A DNA stretch of 64,000 nt from Apostichopus japonicus (GCF_037975245.1 NC_092576.1:15687611-15751610); one strand, 5' to 3'. Counted from the stretch's first letter, positions 41,100-55,012 are shown. Numbers and translations are program-made. The notes: generated by a model not told the origin, from the sequence alone.

Positions 41100-43000
41100 A
41101 ACTCAATTTGCACTCAATTTGACCTTTGATCTCTGACCTTTCCCCCTTTGGTTCCTGGGGTCTACGAGACACAAGGTTTCACCCTGGGGTACCTTCCCAC
41201 CAATTTTGAAGAAAATCGCTCCAGCCGTCTCGGAAGAGTGTTTGACACAAACTTGGACACTGATACACGCACCCGGACACGCAGACACACGGACACGTTT
41301 TGACACCCCCCCCCACCCCCATTCCACACCCTCCTTCCCTCAGTCATGGACTTTCGGTCACGATCGAAATCTGCAATGTAATATATAATAATATAATAAT
41401 ATTTTTAAATATTGAAGCCGAAATATGTTTAAACTTAGCTATTCAGCTAATATGGATTAAGTTGCTTACACTTATTAAGATGACGATCGGATATCAGTCG
41501 GGGTCCAAAAAAATTAAAACACACCTCTCTAGGAAGTTAGCAATCTGATCTGATCTGATAAATCTGTATTCTCTATCATTCATTCACAACATTACTGACG
41601 CCATCGAGTAGTAGCTTTGACTGACATGGAGGAAAGGTTCTAGCTGATGGCAGACTTTGTAAAGTGGCCACATTGAGTAGACAAACTAAACATTTGTCAA
41701 TGCAAACTAAGTTAAAGGGTGTGAAGACCCGCGCACAAAGAAACGTCTCATGCCGGTAATCTGAGCTAGTTTCGAAAGAGGTGTAACAGAAGTGCTAGAC
41801 ACCACGATCGATCCCAGAAAATACACACAGAGCTTGCTACCGTCGGTAATTAGACACTAGAGTACAGTCAATACAGCTACGGTTAATACCCACAGCACAG
41901 TGTACATAGCAGCGATGGACATCTCAGGTCTAGCTAAAAGATAACAAGGTATCACGTTTCATTTACTGTCTGTATTTTGTAGCGACAATAAGAAAACGTC
42001 ATTTGCAAGCAACTTAAAGTTAACTTTTTCAGAGCGCGGCACGCGGTTTGGGACGAGTCTTCCATGCCATCAATAGATATTTAAAGTCACCCATGGTTAT
42101 CCCATCTTTGACAACGTCCCAGTCATTCCTATATAGCCTACCACCGACTTCCCCAACAACCGAATCTAGAGTCTTGAAAGCGAGGTTCAACAAATGAAAT
42201 CGACGTACAATGTCTGTAGTTCGCGAAAATCGTGTATAAAAAGAAGGAGAGAATAAAAGAGATCTTGTGTTATGTTCGTTTTCAACCCTATCAATTCATA
42301 TCGTATCGTTTGTCACACATGAAACATATATCTTTATTGGCATTACCTTTTTTTTGGGGGGGGTGGAAAGGGGGGGGGAGGGAGTTTATGGCATGTTACT
42401 TTTACTTTCGTTTCAAGGCTGATCCTTAGTAGTAGGGCGTTGTTATTGTAGAGTTTCTTTAAAACACGTCCCAGCCTGCAGAGAATATATATTTGAGCAT
42501 GTTATACTGTGTATAAAACAAATAGGCCTATACGCAAAATTTGAAAGGCACCAACGGGTATCGTTAAACAGTCTGGAGGATGTCATGGGTGCAAAACAAG
42601 GATGTGTTGTCATGCATTGGTGCAAAATCAAGGTTATGATGTTTATGCATGGGTGCAAAGACATGGGTATGATTTAGCGTGAGTGTCTTACCACCAAAAT
42701 CATCACAGGTGCAGCCACTGTGCTATATACATAGAAGAATGTTTATAGTCTGCAGTAGGTTTTATACTATAGTCAAATCGCACAACAATGTATCAATACG
42801 AACAATGTTCAGTTTTGCGCGGTTTTGCAGGTGTCAAAGATGTATGTACTTACACACAATACGTGAAGCCGTCACATGAACAATAATACCTGCGTTCGTA
42901 ACAAACGCGAAACCCAACATCATATATTATTCTACATAATTGATGCAGGTTAACTTTAGTGTATTATAGTGTATTATTGTTGACCATTAATTTACCAATT
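41100..43000. other. No gene seen
   Basis: Intergenic; short ORFs only, no motif recognised. G- and C-runs near 41310 and 42355-42385. Confidence 0.5.
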
Positions 43001-44154
43001 CCTTAACAAGAAGTATACTTGTACAAGAAGTACATTATTCATATATGAATAATGCTTCGCCAGCCGAAATCTCCAAATCTAGAGGAACCCACGACATGAG
43101 ATGCCGACCATATACTTTCAAAATTATTACATAGTAACATTCTTTCTTTTTTTTCCGTTTTTTTTTGCAGTAATATCTCCAAATTGTATACATATACAGG
43201 TAGATAATATGTATGACAAGATGGCAAGCCAATTGAGGATACTTTAGGCTCGCGAGTTCCCCTGATACAATCCAAATACAACAATTACAACGAATAAGAA
43301 CGTTCAATTAAGCAATTAACCGCAATGATGTATATAGACGATATTCGTAACGACGTTTGTTTTAACAACAAATGAAAACGGAAAACCACAATGAATGAAA
43401 CACGACTAAAGATTTTAGGTTCAAATACAATGACTTCATTACATTAAATAGCTAATTAATCAATTTCCTGTAAGATACCTTATACGGTTATGTCTGTTTG
43501 AAAAAGAAAAGAAACATTTTTGACGTTATCATGACGTCACCGGTATATACTGATATACCGTACTAAAAGAAAAAAAAAACATGTGACACACAAAACGTTA
43601 CATATGAGGTCACGGGCAACCAACATACTCCGCCCACCAAACTTCACCCACCACAAGTTTACTACTCCCCTCGTCACCCCCCCCCCCCTCCCAACCCCCT
43701 TCCGTTCTTTTCTTAGGATTCTTGTTTACACTTTCCTTAATTAGGTCAATTCTACCCCTTTGTAAGTTTGTTATTTTTATTAGAATACCTCATAATCTAC
43801 GGTCAACGACAACTCGAACTTACCCAAACTTCACCCCCCCCCCTCCCCTCCGACCCAACTAACATTCTGTTCCATACAAAATTAAGGAAAAAGTTTTCTC
43901 GAATCACTAAAATCACGATTGATACCTCTCCCTTCTTCTATTGTTAATAATCCCCACACCCCCTCCCCCACCCCTCCCTCTCTGAACGATATCTTACAGG
44001 GATCGAAGAGAGATAAATTCTTTGTTTCAATTATTTATTTGAAACAAAGACAAGTTGGCTATCTAAAGTACCTAAGTTGGTGAAGTTGAATTCAATGTCC
44101 AACATACCATTTTCGTGATAATAGAATTTCAAATGTGAGTTATTTGAAGTTGGA

Positions 44155-44560
44155 AAATTAAAAACCATATTTCGACGTCATTTCATATGGAATTAAATGA
44201 TTAAAGCTTCGTCGAATGCCACTTTTGTCTCGAGAGAAGCGTCTACTGGGTACTGGGAGTCTCTTCTACGTATCCTGAGAGAGATTTGAGAAAACTTTCA
44301 TTTTGGCCATTTTGGGCTAAAATGGCCAATTTCATAAGGACCATACACTTATGATTTTGTCCGATTTTGGCCCAAATCGGGACTGTTTTAATTACTCCCA
44401 AAATTTGACCTGCGGTGTGTGGCGCCCTTTGGATTCCTTTCCAGGTGACAAGAGTATAGTATAAACACTTATATTTTGGTGGAAAAAATGAAATTTAATA
44501 ACCATATCTCGACGTCATTTCATATCGAATTTAAATGACTAAAGCTTCGACCCCTACAGC
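44155..44560. repeat. Direct repeat pair of about 65 bases
   Basis: Blocks near 44156-44215 and 44488-44551 share ACCATATYTCGACGTCATTT and AAAGCTTCG, with a few differences. Confidence 0.65.
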
Positions 44561-45549
44561 TAACCCTAACCCGAGTAATAGTGCATCACATGTAGTATCA
44601 TGCTATACCGTACTTCTTGAGGCAATGCAACTTGCCACATTATAACTTGTCTTGAGAGATGAAAAAAAACTTGAGGTCTTGGTGATGTCCGAAACCGTCT
44701 CATGAATAATTCATAACTCTTGTAGTGTGACGTCATCCGTTCACTTGCCTCATTCACATGTGTACAGTTACTGGCTTCGATGGATTTTGGTCGTTTCGTC
44801 TAGCTGTTACCATATAGGAACGGTAAAATATAATGAAATTCCAAAAGTTCTCTTCAAATGCACTGCTGTTAATATTTCACTGCTCCGGAATGCAGAGAAA
44901 AGGCTTTTACCGACGATTGCGCGTGTAAGCACACTTTTACAGACCGCAAAAATTGTATTCTAAAAAGGGAATTGGGCTCATTGGATATTGCAATATTTTG
45001 AATACGTAAGAATGAAATCTAATATCAGTATGTAAAACACAAATTCTCCGCTTGTGGGTGGCGGAAGTTTACTTCTACGTAATGAGCGCATTATTAGCTG
45101 ATTACGCTAATTAGGGTTTACCGATCTGTCATACACCTAAACTGGGTTTAATGATTTCCCACAACCCATTCATTTTTAAGTATTGTTATATATTTCTTTA
45201 ATATTATCATAATACGATAAATGGAACTATTAACAGGAAATACACACGAGGGAAATGTCTCCTTGGGTATAATTCTGCCTAGTCTTGCATTTACGGAGGC
45301 GATATTGCCTCTAAAATTAAGTTAAGGCAAGGAAATGATATTTAAACTTTGCCGGAATTATATAGCTAAATGTAGAAAAATCATTTACCATAAAACTCTC
45401 AAATTGCATATTGAAGTCAGCGTTGGGGGTACAATTGACTCTTAGAAAACACGAACAATAGTGAATACAAAATATTCCTGGTATGACTGAAACGCCCTCA
45501 TGTAACCTTGAACTCTGACACACACAAAAGAAAGAAAGACAGATTTTAT

Positions 45550-45865
45550 AGACTTGTACCCATGTTATAGATGAGTACTCATTTCATAGACTTGTACTCA
45601 TTTCATAGACTTGTACTCATGTGTACTCATTTCAAAGACTCGTAATCATTTCATAGACTCGTTCTCATTTGTACTCAGTTCATAGCTGTGTACTCATTCA
45701 TTTTGTAGTCATTTGTACTCATTTCATAGATTTGCACTCATTTTATAGACTTGTACTCATTTCATAGACTTGTCCTCGTTCGTAATCATTTCATAGATGT
45801 GTACTCATTCAATAGATGTGTACTCATCATTTGTGCTCATTTCATAAATTTGTACTCATTTCATT
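45550..45865. repeat. Degenerate tandem repeat, units of about 19-24 bases
   Basis: TACTCATTTCATAGACTTG and variants recur about 14 times. No coding potential. Confidence 0.85.
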
Positions 45866-46585
45866 AGCTTTCCAATTAACAGCTGAGTTAATTGATCGTC
45901 TTTGTTTTTCTTTTTTTCTTTTTTGCACACGATTTTTTGCACTCGTCCCGACGTGTCAAGGAGGAAGAAGTCACACACGTGATCTGTATAATAGATGGAA
46001 CTTTTGGTGGCTCTTACAAATAGAAGATATGTGGAAAAAAAAGAAAAAAAAAAGGGGGATGAGCGAGTGAGTGAGTTCGTTATTTTCTGGTATTATGTCG
46101 GACAATTAGTATCTTCTCTTTGAGAGTGCCCAGAATAATCACTCTTTATGAGGGCTGAACCTCTTTCGCTCTCGGCTAGAGCGAATTGCTACCACTCAAT
46201 ATGACCCCTTCCCTCACCCCCCCCACCCCCAATTAGTTACCGACAATATCCCTTGGTTTAGAGATTACGTTCACATGATTCTATACTCTTCTTCGGTAAG
46301 AGGAAAATTTATTCCTCAGAAAGAGCGATCCGGTCTTCCACGGACATTATCTCAAAGAGTGAATTCTCAACAAAAACCGAAAAAGGAAAATAAATTAAAC
46401 TAAAGATTTTAATCAGTGGTAAATAAATCCCCCGCCGAAGCAATTGAACATGACCACTTGCTATTTATTTCCCGATATATCATCTGATAAAGTATTGCGA
46501 ACGAGTGCTACAATCCTTCAGGAAGTGAAAGTTTTGATAGGCCTTGCACTCCGTAGTATTTTAAGTCCTATACGTCCGCACACGT

Positions 46586-46597
46586 GGGGAAAACCCC
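46586..46597 (+). promoter_or_regulatory. Dorsal/Rel (NF-kappaB)-like site and adjacent E-box upstream of IL-17 gene B
   Basis: GGGGAAAACCCC contains GGG-AAAA-CCC, which fits the insect Dorsal/Rel consensus GGG-W4-CCM. It overlaps by one base a perfect CACGTG E-box (46581-46586) and lies 44 bases upstream of the candidate TATA box. Function is inferred. Confidence 0.4.
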
Positions 46598-46640
46598 TTT
46601 GTGGCTATTTTTAAATTCATCAATTATGCAGGTCAAGTAC

Positions 46641-46648
46641 TTATATAA
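46641..46648 (+). promoter_or_regulatory. Candidate TATA box of IL-17 gene B
   Basis: TTATATAA within ACTTATATAAGC, 150 bases upstream of the ATG at 46791. It predicts transcription starting near 46672 and a leader of about 120 bases. Confidence 0.45.
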
Positions 46649-46790
46649 GCTTGTTAGTAAGTGAAAATATATCACAGAAGAGATTGAAGAGCGATTTAAT
46701 TAAAGTCACCAGCAGAGACAAACGAAATAGTCTTATAGTCAGAGCAAAAGGAAAAAAAGAAAAGTTACCGTGAAATATATTAAAGCCATA

Positions 46791-46864
46791 ATGAATATCA
46801 GCCAGTTCGTGGTAAGTAAAATGGACTATTAAATATTAACATTAATTTATGATTAAGTTAACGC

Positions 46865-46936
<72 letters not shown>

Positions 46937-49449
46937 ATTCATATTATTTTTTTTATGTCTTTACAAGCTTGGGTTGTGCGACTTTTCATCAAGTGAAATG
47001 GTCACATGATATCTTGCATTTGGTGTCTTTATAAATTTCGGAGTACATTGCTATAAATAATGTTCTCTGCTCTATATTAGCAGGAAGATAAAAAAACTCT
47101 CCCCATTGAAATCAGTGAGCCCTCGAAAAAAGAAAAAAAAAAGGAAAAGGACAATTTCATGTAAACAACTTACAATATTTTGTTTCAAAATCGTTAAAAA
47201 AAAATTATTACTTTTATTGAAAAAAAAATTTGTCGTTTTATGTTGCCATGAAAGCTTAGTGGCATGATCGACATTAAATGTCAATCGATAGCTATTCTTT
47301 GAATACCCCGACCCCCACCCCCACCCCAAAAAAAAACGAGCCGACGTTCTCGACATAGATTAAAATCATCTCTTGTAACCATGCCTACATAACAAATGTA
47401 ATGCGAGCAATATATTGTTGAATGAGATAAAATTTTAAAAAATAACTCTACAAATGCAAACGAACATTTATTAAATTTTAGTGATAGGAGTAAATTAAAA
47501 TGAACAAAATGATTTTAGTCGTAACAATACGATAGAAAGATTTATGCCAAATCGCATATGGATTTTTTTCTTTTGTTCCTTGTGAATGATTCATCTGTAT
47601 TGCTCATATTGAGTTGAGAATACACTTTTATCTTGAGAAGAAAAAAATAGCAGTAATTCTTACACAGCTAAGGTAGTATAAAGTCCATTATAGTCCATGG
47701 AAAAGTCCATTAGTCCATAAAAAAACAAGCGCTTATTATCACTAAGAGATGGCGTTTGATTGAAATGACTAGTTATAAGTAACATTTTCATTTTGGGATA
47801 TATTATGACTTATACGATGTAGAATATCTTTATTGCAAAGGAATTCACACAGAGAGCTTTTATCACAATGCTAATCTGTGATTAAAGTGATTTGCTCATA
47901 CCAGGAAGCAACGTGATCCAGAATTCCAGAACAATAAGTTTTCAATTTTTTTTTTTAATATTTTTTTTTATCCATGCTCATTATATATTTATCTATTTTA
48001 TTTTGGGCTTTTTTTCAGCACATCTTCGCCACCGGGTTTGTGGTGCTGTTCTCTGTGACGTCAGCGTTTGTCGTGAAACCAGTACAGGAACTAGCGAGTG
48101 GCCATTCCAAAGGACAGATATTATCTAACAATATTGTAACTGGTGTAGGGAGCGCTTCATTTATCAAGAGTGTCGAACAACACGACCTTGGTAACCATGT
48201 AGTCCCACAGTCATCAGGGTTTCCTGCAGGAGAGGCGGAGGAGGAGGAGAAGACAAAAGACCCGATCGAAGTCCTGTTCGGAGACACCAACTTCCAAGGC
48301 GATCAGTCGGTAGAATCTTCTAGGGGCAGTGACGGCGGACACAATGATGGTGGTGCGGACATTGTCAAGCTGGAGAAGAAGGCTCAACTGCATAACGATA
48401 GGCCGACACGGGGGGTATTCAACTGCGAGGATCTGCAAAATTCGCTATTAAAAGCTCAAATCTTTGAGACACCACGGTCAGACACACAGAAGACATTTCT
48501 AGACGAGACTAGGCGTACACAAACCTGCCCTACATCATTTATAGGCACGGCAACAAACAGAAGATCAATCTGTCCTTGGAGTTATCACACAGATTCTGAT
48601 CCTAACAGGTAAGAACAAGGTATTATTTTTTACTTCTTGGGAAAGCAAAGATTAGAAAGGGGGTAAAAGTAAAACGCGGGTGGAGGAGTTAGAGACGGGG
48701 GGGGGGGGTGGGAGGGAGGAAGGTAGAAATACTACCTTATTATTAACATAATGTATGGCATAAAAGTAAAACCCGACATGGTTAGGAAGGTAAACCGCCA
48801 ATTCTTATTCATATCCTGAAATACGCCATTTACTACCACCTCATATGTATCCATTCACACACCCCTTTCCTCCTCTTACTCATCGGACCGCTTTCTGGAA
48901 TCTCCAATTCTATTCGTCGGTGACAAATGGGACTAACAATGTTTTCATGGGTTTTTTTCCCCCCATGGATATGGACAAAGTATTTTACCGAATACGTTTC
49001 CTCTCCTAAAATATCTTATTCGTGATAGGTGCCATGGTAGAGGTTTTGCGGATAATGTGGACTTATGTTAAAAATGACGTCATGGTTATTTCAATTCACA
49101 ATAAGAGAGAAAAATGGTCATTCAAAAAAATGATCAGATATATTTCTAATAGCGCATTCGATAATTGTTAATGAGTGCTAACTGCCAATTCCGTTATCAT
49201 TAACATGCGTGTGTTTCCCTGTTTGTCGTCACTCTCTAATTACTATAAGGAAACAAAACAAAAAGTCCCCCCCCCCCTTTCTAAACAAATGAGTTGGTGT
49301 GACATCCCGTGGCAGGAAAACGTTATGCTTTGCAATGACTTTTACGATCAAAAGGGTAGAGTTTAATCGTATTAGTTACTATATTTAAGTGCTAAACGGA
49401 AGTAGATTATGTCAACTATTTCCGTATTGACGTTGGCGATGGTCTTTTG

Positions 49450-49535
<86 letters not shown>

Positions 49536-50372
49536 TGAAATATATCTATTGAAATATGTTACAGTAATGAGTCATATACTCAAACGGAAGTAACAGGTAC
49601 TTTTGCTCATCTTCAAATTTCATTTCCCTTCTCTGAGAGTCAAATTCCCGATAACCTCCCACAGTAGTATGTTTCGTTATGTCTTACGTCACTGTTGAAT
49701 ATTCATGTTTATCTTAACTTCTTTCCTTCTCTTCTATCATCCACATTAGGTGTCCTCAGAACATCACCTACGCGAAGTGTCAATGCACCGAGTGCATGGC
49801 AAACTCAGGTAGTTGCGAGCCGGTTATGCAAAATAAAGTTGTTCTGATGAAAGACGTTACAGCTGAATCGCAGTAAGTACAGAATTATGCTAGAAATATG
49901 CTAGAAAGTTATGTAATGGTTCCTGAAGATGAATATTTAAAAGGATTTGTATTTTAATTTTTACTATCGAACCATTGAATTGAATATCTTTTCAAACTCT
50001 GCATGAATAATTTGTGACGTCAGAAATTAGTCTAAAAAAGAACTTCAACAAAAGTTTCTAGCGACTAATAACATGCTGAAACTTGGAACCAACTTACTGA
50101 TATACCCTTTAAGCATTTAAAATCTATATTTTCCAATATGTAATAAATTGGCATTGAACAGCAGATAATAGACCGTTATGTTGGTAATAGTAGTAATAAT
50201 TTTTGTGAGGAAATCCTGGTTTCAAAATTAATGTTACTTAATTATTTATATTCATTTTATTTTGAAGTTTTGTTTTCTTCTAATTTTACCCTGCAGGTAC
50301 CGGGCTGTTACAATTCAAGTTCCTATCGCATGCGTGTGTTCCCGTTATTCAAATGTGCGGTCAGGAAGGTGA
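46791..50372 (+). CDS. IL-17-family secreted cytokine with long acidic proregion, four coding exons (gene B)
   Basis: Second IL-17-type cytokine. Exons 46791-46811, 48019-48608, 49750-49872 and 50297-50372 join with GT-AG introns in phases 0, 2 and 2 into 269 residues; stop TGA 50370-50372. Exon 1 codes only seven residues (MNISQFV). With exon 2 it makes a signal peptide with likely cleavage after TSA (residue 23). Residues 24-190 are an unusually long acidic proregion (GEAEEEEK near 80) ending near an RR pair at 188-189. The IL-17 domain follows: CPW (192-194), [19 protein letters not shown] (201-219), C226, VVLMKD (234-239) and ACVCSR (256-261). NIT is a glycosylation sequon. The first intron contains a TA microsatellite. 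Exon sizes and phases mirror the minus-strand IL-17 gene, so the two are probable paralogs. The function is by family motif only. Confidence 0.87.
46867..46934. repeat. TA dinucleotide microsatellite in intron 1 of IL-17 gene B
   Basis: About 34 TA units starting 55 bases after the exon 1 donor. Confidence 0.95.
49452..49527. repeat. TA dinucleotide microsatellite in intron 2 of IL-17 gene B
   Basis: About 37 TA units between coding exons 2 and 3. Confidence 0.95.
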
Positions 50373-50724
50373 TTGGTGCATACAGAGAAACAGAAATTTC
50401 TATTTTTCAGATTTTCCTATTTATTAATTAATAACAAGAATTTGTTTTCTTAAAAGATAACTATATATTACTTCACGAAATTCAGGCGATTCTAAAATAT
50501 TATGCAACTTTATATTATTTTTTACAATAATAAGAAAGAACAAAGAAAAAAAACTGCTTCAAGACATTCCGTCATATTTCAAGTGCCATATATTTATTGT
50601 TCAAAATGATAAAATAGATTATATTATATTATATTTATAATGAAAATCTTAAGTTTACAAAAACAACAACTTCATTAAGATTAACAAATATGAATGACAC
50701 ATACTTGACAATATTTTTTAGGAA

Positions 50725-51390
50725 GTACCGTACTGGACATTTTTTTTTTAATTATTGGACTTTTTATGAAGTACTGAAGTTGTTACTAACAATGAAGTTT
50801 GAACTAGGTATAATGTACTGTTAGGTATGGGTTCAAAACCTAACAGCGGCCCATGCTTGATTTCAACAGTGCAGATCCCTGTAACATGGAACGCCAAAGG
50901 TGTAACGATATGATAGCTTTATGGGATGCCGTTAAGGCAATAATCGGAATACATAACTTGTACAATCAGTTAACTCTTACAGTTACGCAAACGTTTGACT
51001 CTGTACGGACTATTTTACTTAGCAATGCGCGTTTTTACTCAGTACTGGATACGTCACAATATAGACTTGTCTTTAATTAAGGACTGGAATATTTAATTAA
51101 CTTATTGCACTGTTTTTCATTAAGTGCTGGATATTGTACTGCATTTCTAAGCTATAAGTACTGTATAATTTAATAATAAATAATTCTTGTTTTTTTTTCA
51201 CATAGTACTAGATATTTGACAAATACAATTACTGGACTCTGCAATTAGTGCTGGATGATTTCACTAATCCATACAGATTTGTACATAGCAATGGATATTT
51301 TACTAATTACTGGTGAAAAGACGTTTATTCTTAATTGTTTCACTAATTACTTTTGCATTTTACAGATTACTGGACTATCCAATGTAATAT
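50725..51390 (+). repeat. Degenerate ACTGGA/TTACTAATTACTGG repeats downstream of IL-17 gene B
   Basis: The words ACTGGAYATTTT, AGTGCTGGAT and CTAATTACTGG recur roughly every 30-70 bases in this stretch, which otherwise has no coding signal. It covers most of the inferred 3' UTR and the DNA just beyond it. Confidence 0.45.
51175..51180 (+). terminator. Candidate polyadenylation signal of IL-17 gene B
   Basis: First AATAAA seen downstream of the TGA at 50372, followed by a T-rich stretch (TTCTTGTTTTTTTT). It would give a 3' UTR of about 800 bases containing several ATTTA words of the kind found in unstable cytokine mRNAs. Confidence 0.35.
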
Positions 51391-52368
51391 CGTAAGCTAA
51401 AGATATAACATAAGTACCATTATGAGATAAGGCGAACTAAATGTGTGGATGATGTCATAGTGATAAATTTTATGATTCCATAAATAAAAAAAAAATATTT
51501 GGCTTTGGAAATTTGCCTTCATAGTTATACTTAAATATCAAACAAGGGGATTTAAAAAAAAGAAAATACTAATTGAAAAGTGTTAGGTGGATAAAATACT
51601 GAAATATATTTTCTTAAAGGTTGGAAACACTACCATTAACACATTGCGATCAACAATTTCTTCTTCGTTTTATCAAATTGTGATTCAATGAAAGCCAAAT
51701 CATTCACGATATTATTCAGCAAACGTCATTATTGATATTTTACCAATATCTTTTCTACCGTATTTTTGTACATATAATTTTTTTCAGACATAATTTGATA
51801 ATAATTATGAATTCATTTATCGTATATTTTGAATGAAAATTTCGTTCTTAGATGATTTGTATTTGTGATTTGTTAATACGTATGCGACATTTGCGCCATA
51901 ACAAAATATTTAATTTGTATGCAGTATCTGCCAAACTATATATGATAGTGAAACACAAAGTAATCTTAAAAAATCAACTTTTTCGTTTTACAGTTACTAA
52001 CGTATTCATCCTTTGTCTTTTACAAGAATGTTTGAGTAATTAATTTTGTTACTATTAGTTCTAAAAACAAATGTCGTTATTTTGAGTAAAATTCCACATT
52101 TCTAGACTACGATTTGGTGTTTTCTTCCAAATTGCTGTCTTTCAAGGAACTTTGCTACCACGCTCTTTCAAGAATATTTATAAATGTATTATTTTAATTA
52201 TTTATTTTATATTTATGTCATTCTGTTTGTTTAATTCCTATTTATTTCCATCACATTTTTATAATGTCGTATTTTGAAAAGAAATAATATATTCAACTAA
52301 TGAGAAAAATGAAACTTGGCGTTTTTTTCTTCTATATATCTGTGAGGTTTCGTCCTTTTTCAGACATA

Positions 52369-52370
<2 letters not shown>
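51391..52370. other. No gene seen
   Basis: Very AT-rich DNA downstream of IL-17 gene B. No exon or repeat recognised. Confidence 0.55.

Positions 52371-52371
<1 letters not shown>

Positions 52372-52432
<61 letters not shown>
52372..52432. repeat. TA dinucleotide microsatellite
   Basis: About 30 TA units, followed by a CT and a second short TA run near 52470-52490. Confidence 0.95.
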
Positions 52433-52433
<1 letters not shown>

Positions 52434-52844
52434 CTATCACGACAGTGAGATCATTTCTCCCAGATTCTCTCTCTCTCTATATATATATATCTACAAAGCA
52501 CTTTGCGATATTGAAACATTAATCTCAGTATGTCAGTATCACAATGACACAATCAAAGCTTAGTGGCGAACAGCAACACGTGGATATTACACGGTTTTGT
52601 GACAGTACCGAAACTAAACCAACGCAAATAAACAACGTACTGTAAACGCATATAGAGGATGTCGTACACAATCCTCTTAATTCCATTCAATCAAGGAAAC
52701 GACGCAGTGTGACAGTGACTTAATTTCTTACATCACCAACCTCGGCCTTCGTCATGTGCTATGAGGGAGGAAAACCGCAACATATACAACAACAAATACT
52801 ATATATATATCTTGGCCGAGAAGGGGGGCGAAAATTTCATATGC

Positions 52845-53045
<201 letters not shown>

Positions 53046-53552
53046 CATATATAAAAATTGAGTTTCCGTGTTTCTTGCATAGAGCGTGACTAAATATTTC
53101 CATTTGATGACGTCAAAATACTATACAAAGTTAATCCAGAAGGATGCAGACATCCGCATACTATACCTTGATACGAAACTTATATAGGATCGGCCGATCG
53201 AGTCTTCCTGTGAAAGTAACCTTGTGGTTGTGATGTCATTGCGAAGGGTATATCCCTGCATTATCGAGGGGAACTACCTGAATCAGTAAGGGGATTATGG
53301 ACAACAACCAAAAAATACAGGGAAATGAAGGAAAAAAATGTCATACGTGGGATAATACAGTCATGTAGCAATATTTATATATCTATATATTAGGAAGTTA
53401 AGTTGACCTCTACATTTAACGCTCTGCTTATTTCACGCACGTGTTTAATATGAAGCACGACTCTCATTAAGTACATACACGTCTTAGCATGTTAACTTAA
53501 TTAAACAGGACGTTGCAAAGCAAGTCAGCAGATGTCTCTCTCTCTCACTCTC

Positions 53553-53555
<3 letters not shown>

Positions 53556-53639
<84 letters not shown>
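53556..53639. repeat. TA dinucleotide microsatellite preceded by CT run
   Basis: About 40 TA units after TCTCTCTCTCACTCTC. Confidence 0.95.
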
Positions 53640-53641
<2 letters not shown>

Positions 53642-54900
53642 AAATTGCATTTCATTTTATCATATTTCATATAATTTCCAATAGATTCAAAATCTTAATA
53701 GATGAAACTGAGAGTGATATCCTTTGTAGAAATTGTCATTAGTTGTAAAACGAAATTTTATGCTGATGACGAAATTATTTAATATAATATAAAAATAAAA
53801 AATTATTTAAAAAAAATGATGTCAAGTTATTTTACTTCAAAAAGCAGCAACATTTGCATTAGTTTAGTACACCGAATAGCTTATTACCTGCACACTTTAA
53901 GCCCTGGCAAAACAATTAGCTAATTTTGTTGACTTCAGTTTTAGTTTTAACAATTAGGAAGGCCATTTCAGATGGGAAAATCCTATGGGCGGCCGTTACC
54001 GAAAAAAACAACAAAAGTAATAAATAAATTCATTAAATTACACCAATCATAAATTTTACATGAGAAGAAAAAATGTTCATCATCAAAAATATCTTTATTC
54101 CATCAAAAAAATATATAAAAGAAATAGGGCCTACTCCATTAAATAACTTTACTAAATCACTGTGACATCAACAATTAATTTACTCCATCAAAACTTAATT
54201 TTCTACATTAAAATTATTATTAGGGACATCCCGTCTTTAAGAAAGAAAAATCACCCCCGGAAATAAATCCCACCCAAAATTAAATTCCTCCCGTAAAGAA
54301 TTAATTATGTACCGCCCTCCAGTTGAATAGACCACAAACTTGGCAATTTACCAACGATGTCAAGCACGCCATTTTTGTTTTCTGAGGAGAGTGGCAGCCA
54401 CACGCACATAATGTTTGTTTGTACTCACACACCCTGTGAGTACATACAAAATGGCAGCATCTCGTCTTTCAACTTATATCCAACAAATGTGTTGCTTAGT
54501 ATATGCGAATGTTTAATGTTTGTTCTTTAACAGTTTGAAAACAACCGAACTGACCGTCCATCAGATTTTGAACTAGTATAATACCAGTTTAGACAGTTTA
54601 TGAAAGTCCAGGTTGCTACCAAGGGCCCTCCGCACAATGTCAACAGTAGATCGTCAGTGGGACATTGCCTGCTGGCCAGGCGCGGCGGAACGGAAAAATT
54701 ATTGGGGGGGGGGGGGCTAATGTGTGGAGACCATCTAAGCGGAGCGCCACCATCGGTTGGCGCGGAGAGAGATACCCACATGTCGCACATGGCGCACAGC
54801 GCTATATGTCCGGTGGACAGAGCGGAATATATGTTTGAGTTGTCTGACGATCGCTAAACGCGTGAAACTCCGAGTATAACTACTAGTGTTCCACTAGTCT
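53640..54900. other. No gene seen
   Basis: AT-rich to 54480, then a more GC-rich patch 54600-54860 with a G-run at 54705-54716 and no recognisable protein. Confidence 0.5.
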
Positions 54901-54906
54901 CAACAT

Positions 54907-54929
54907 GTAGGCGTTTGTCACCTGTATCG

Positions 54930-54988
<59 letters not shown>

Positions 54989-55012
54989 TCGATACAGGTG
55001 ACAAACGCCTAC
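54907..55012. repeat. Palindrome with TA microsatellite core
   Basis: GTAGGCGTTTGTCACCTGTA and TCGAAATATATA on the left are mirrored as the reverse complement ending GTGACAAACGCCTAC at 55012, with TA repeats at the centre. Just outside, TTCCACT on the left pairs with AGTGGAA on the right once an 11-base insert (AGTCTCAACAT) is skipped. Confidence 0.92.
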
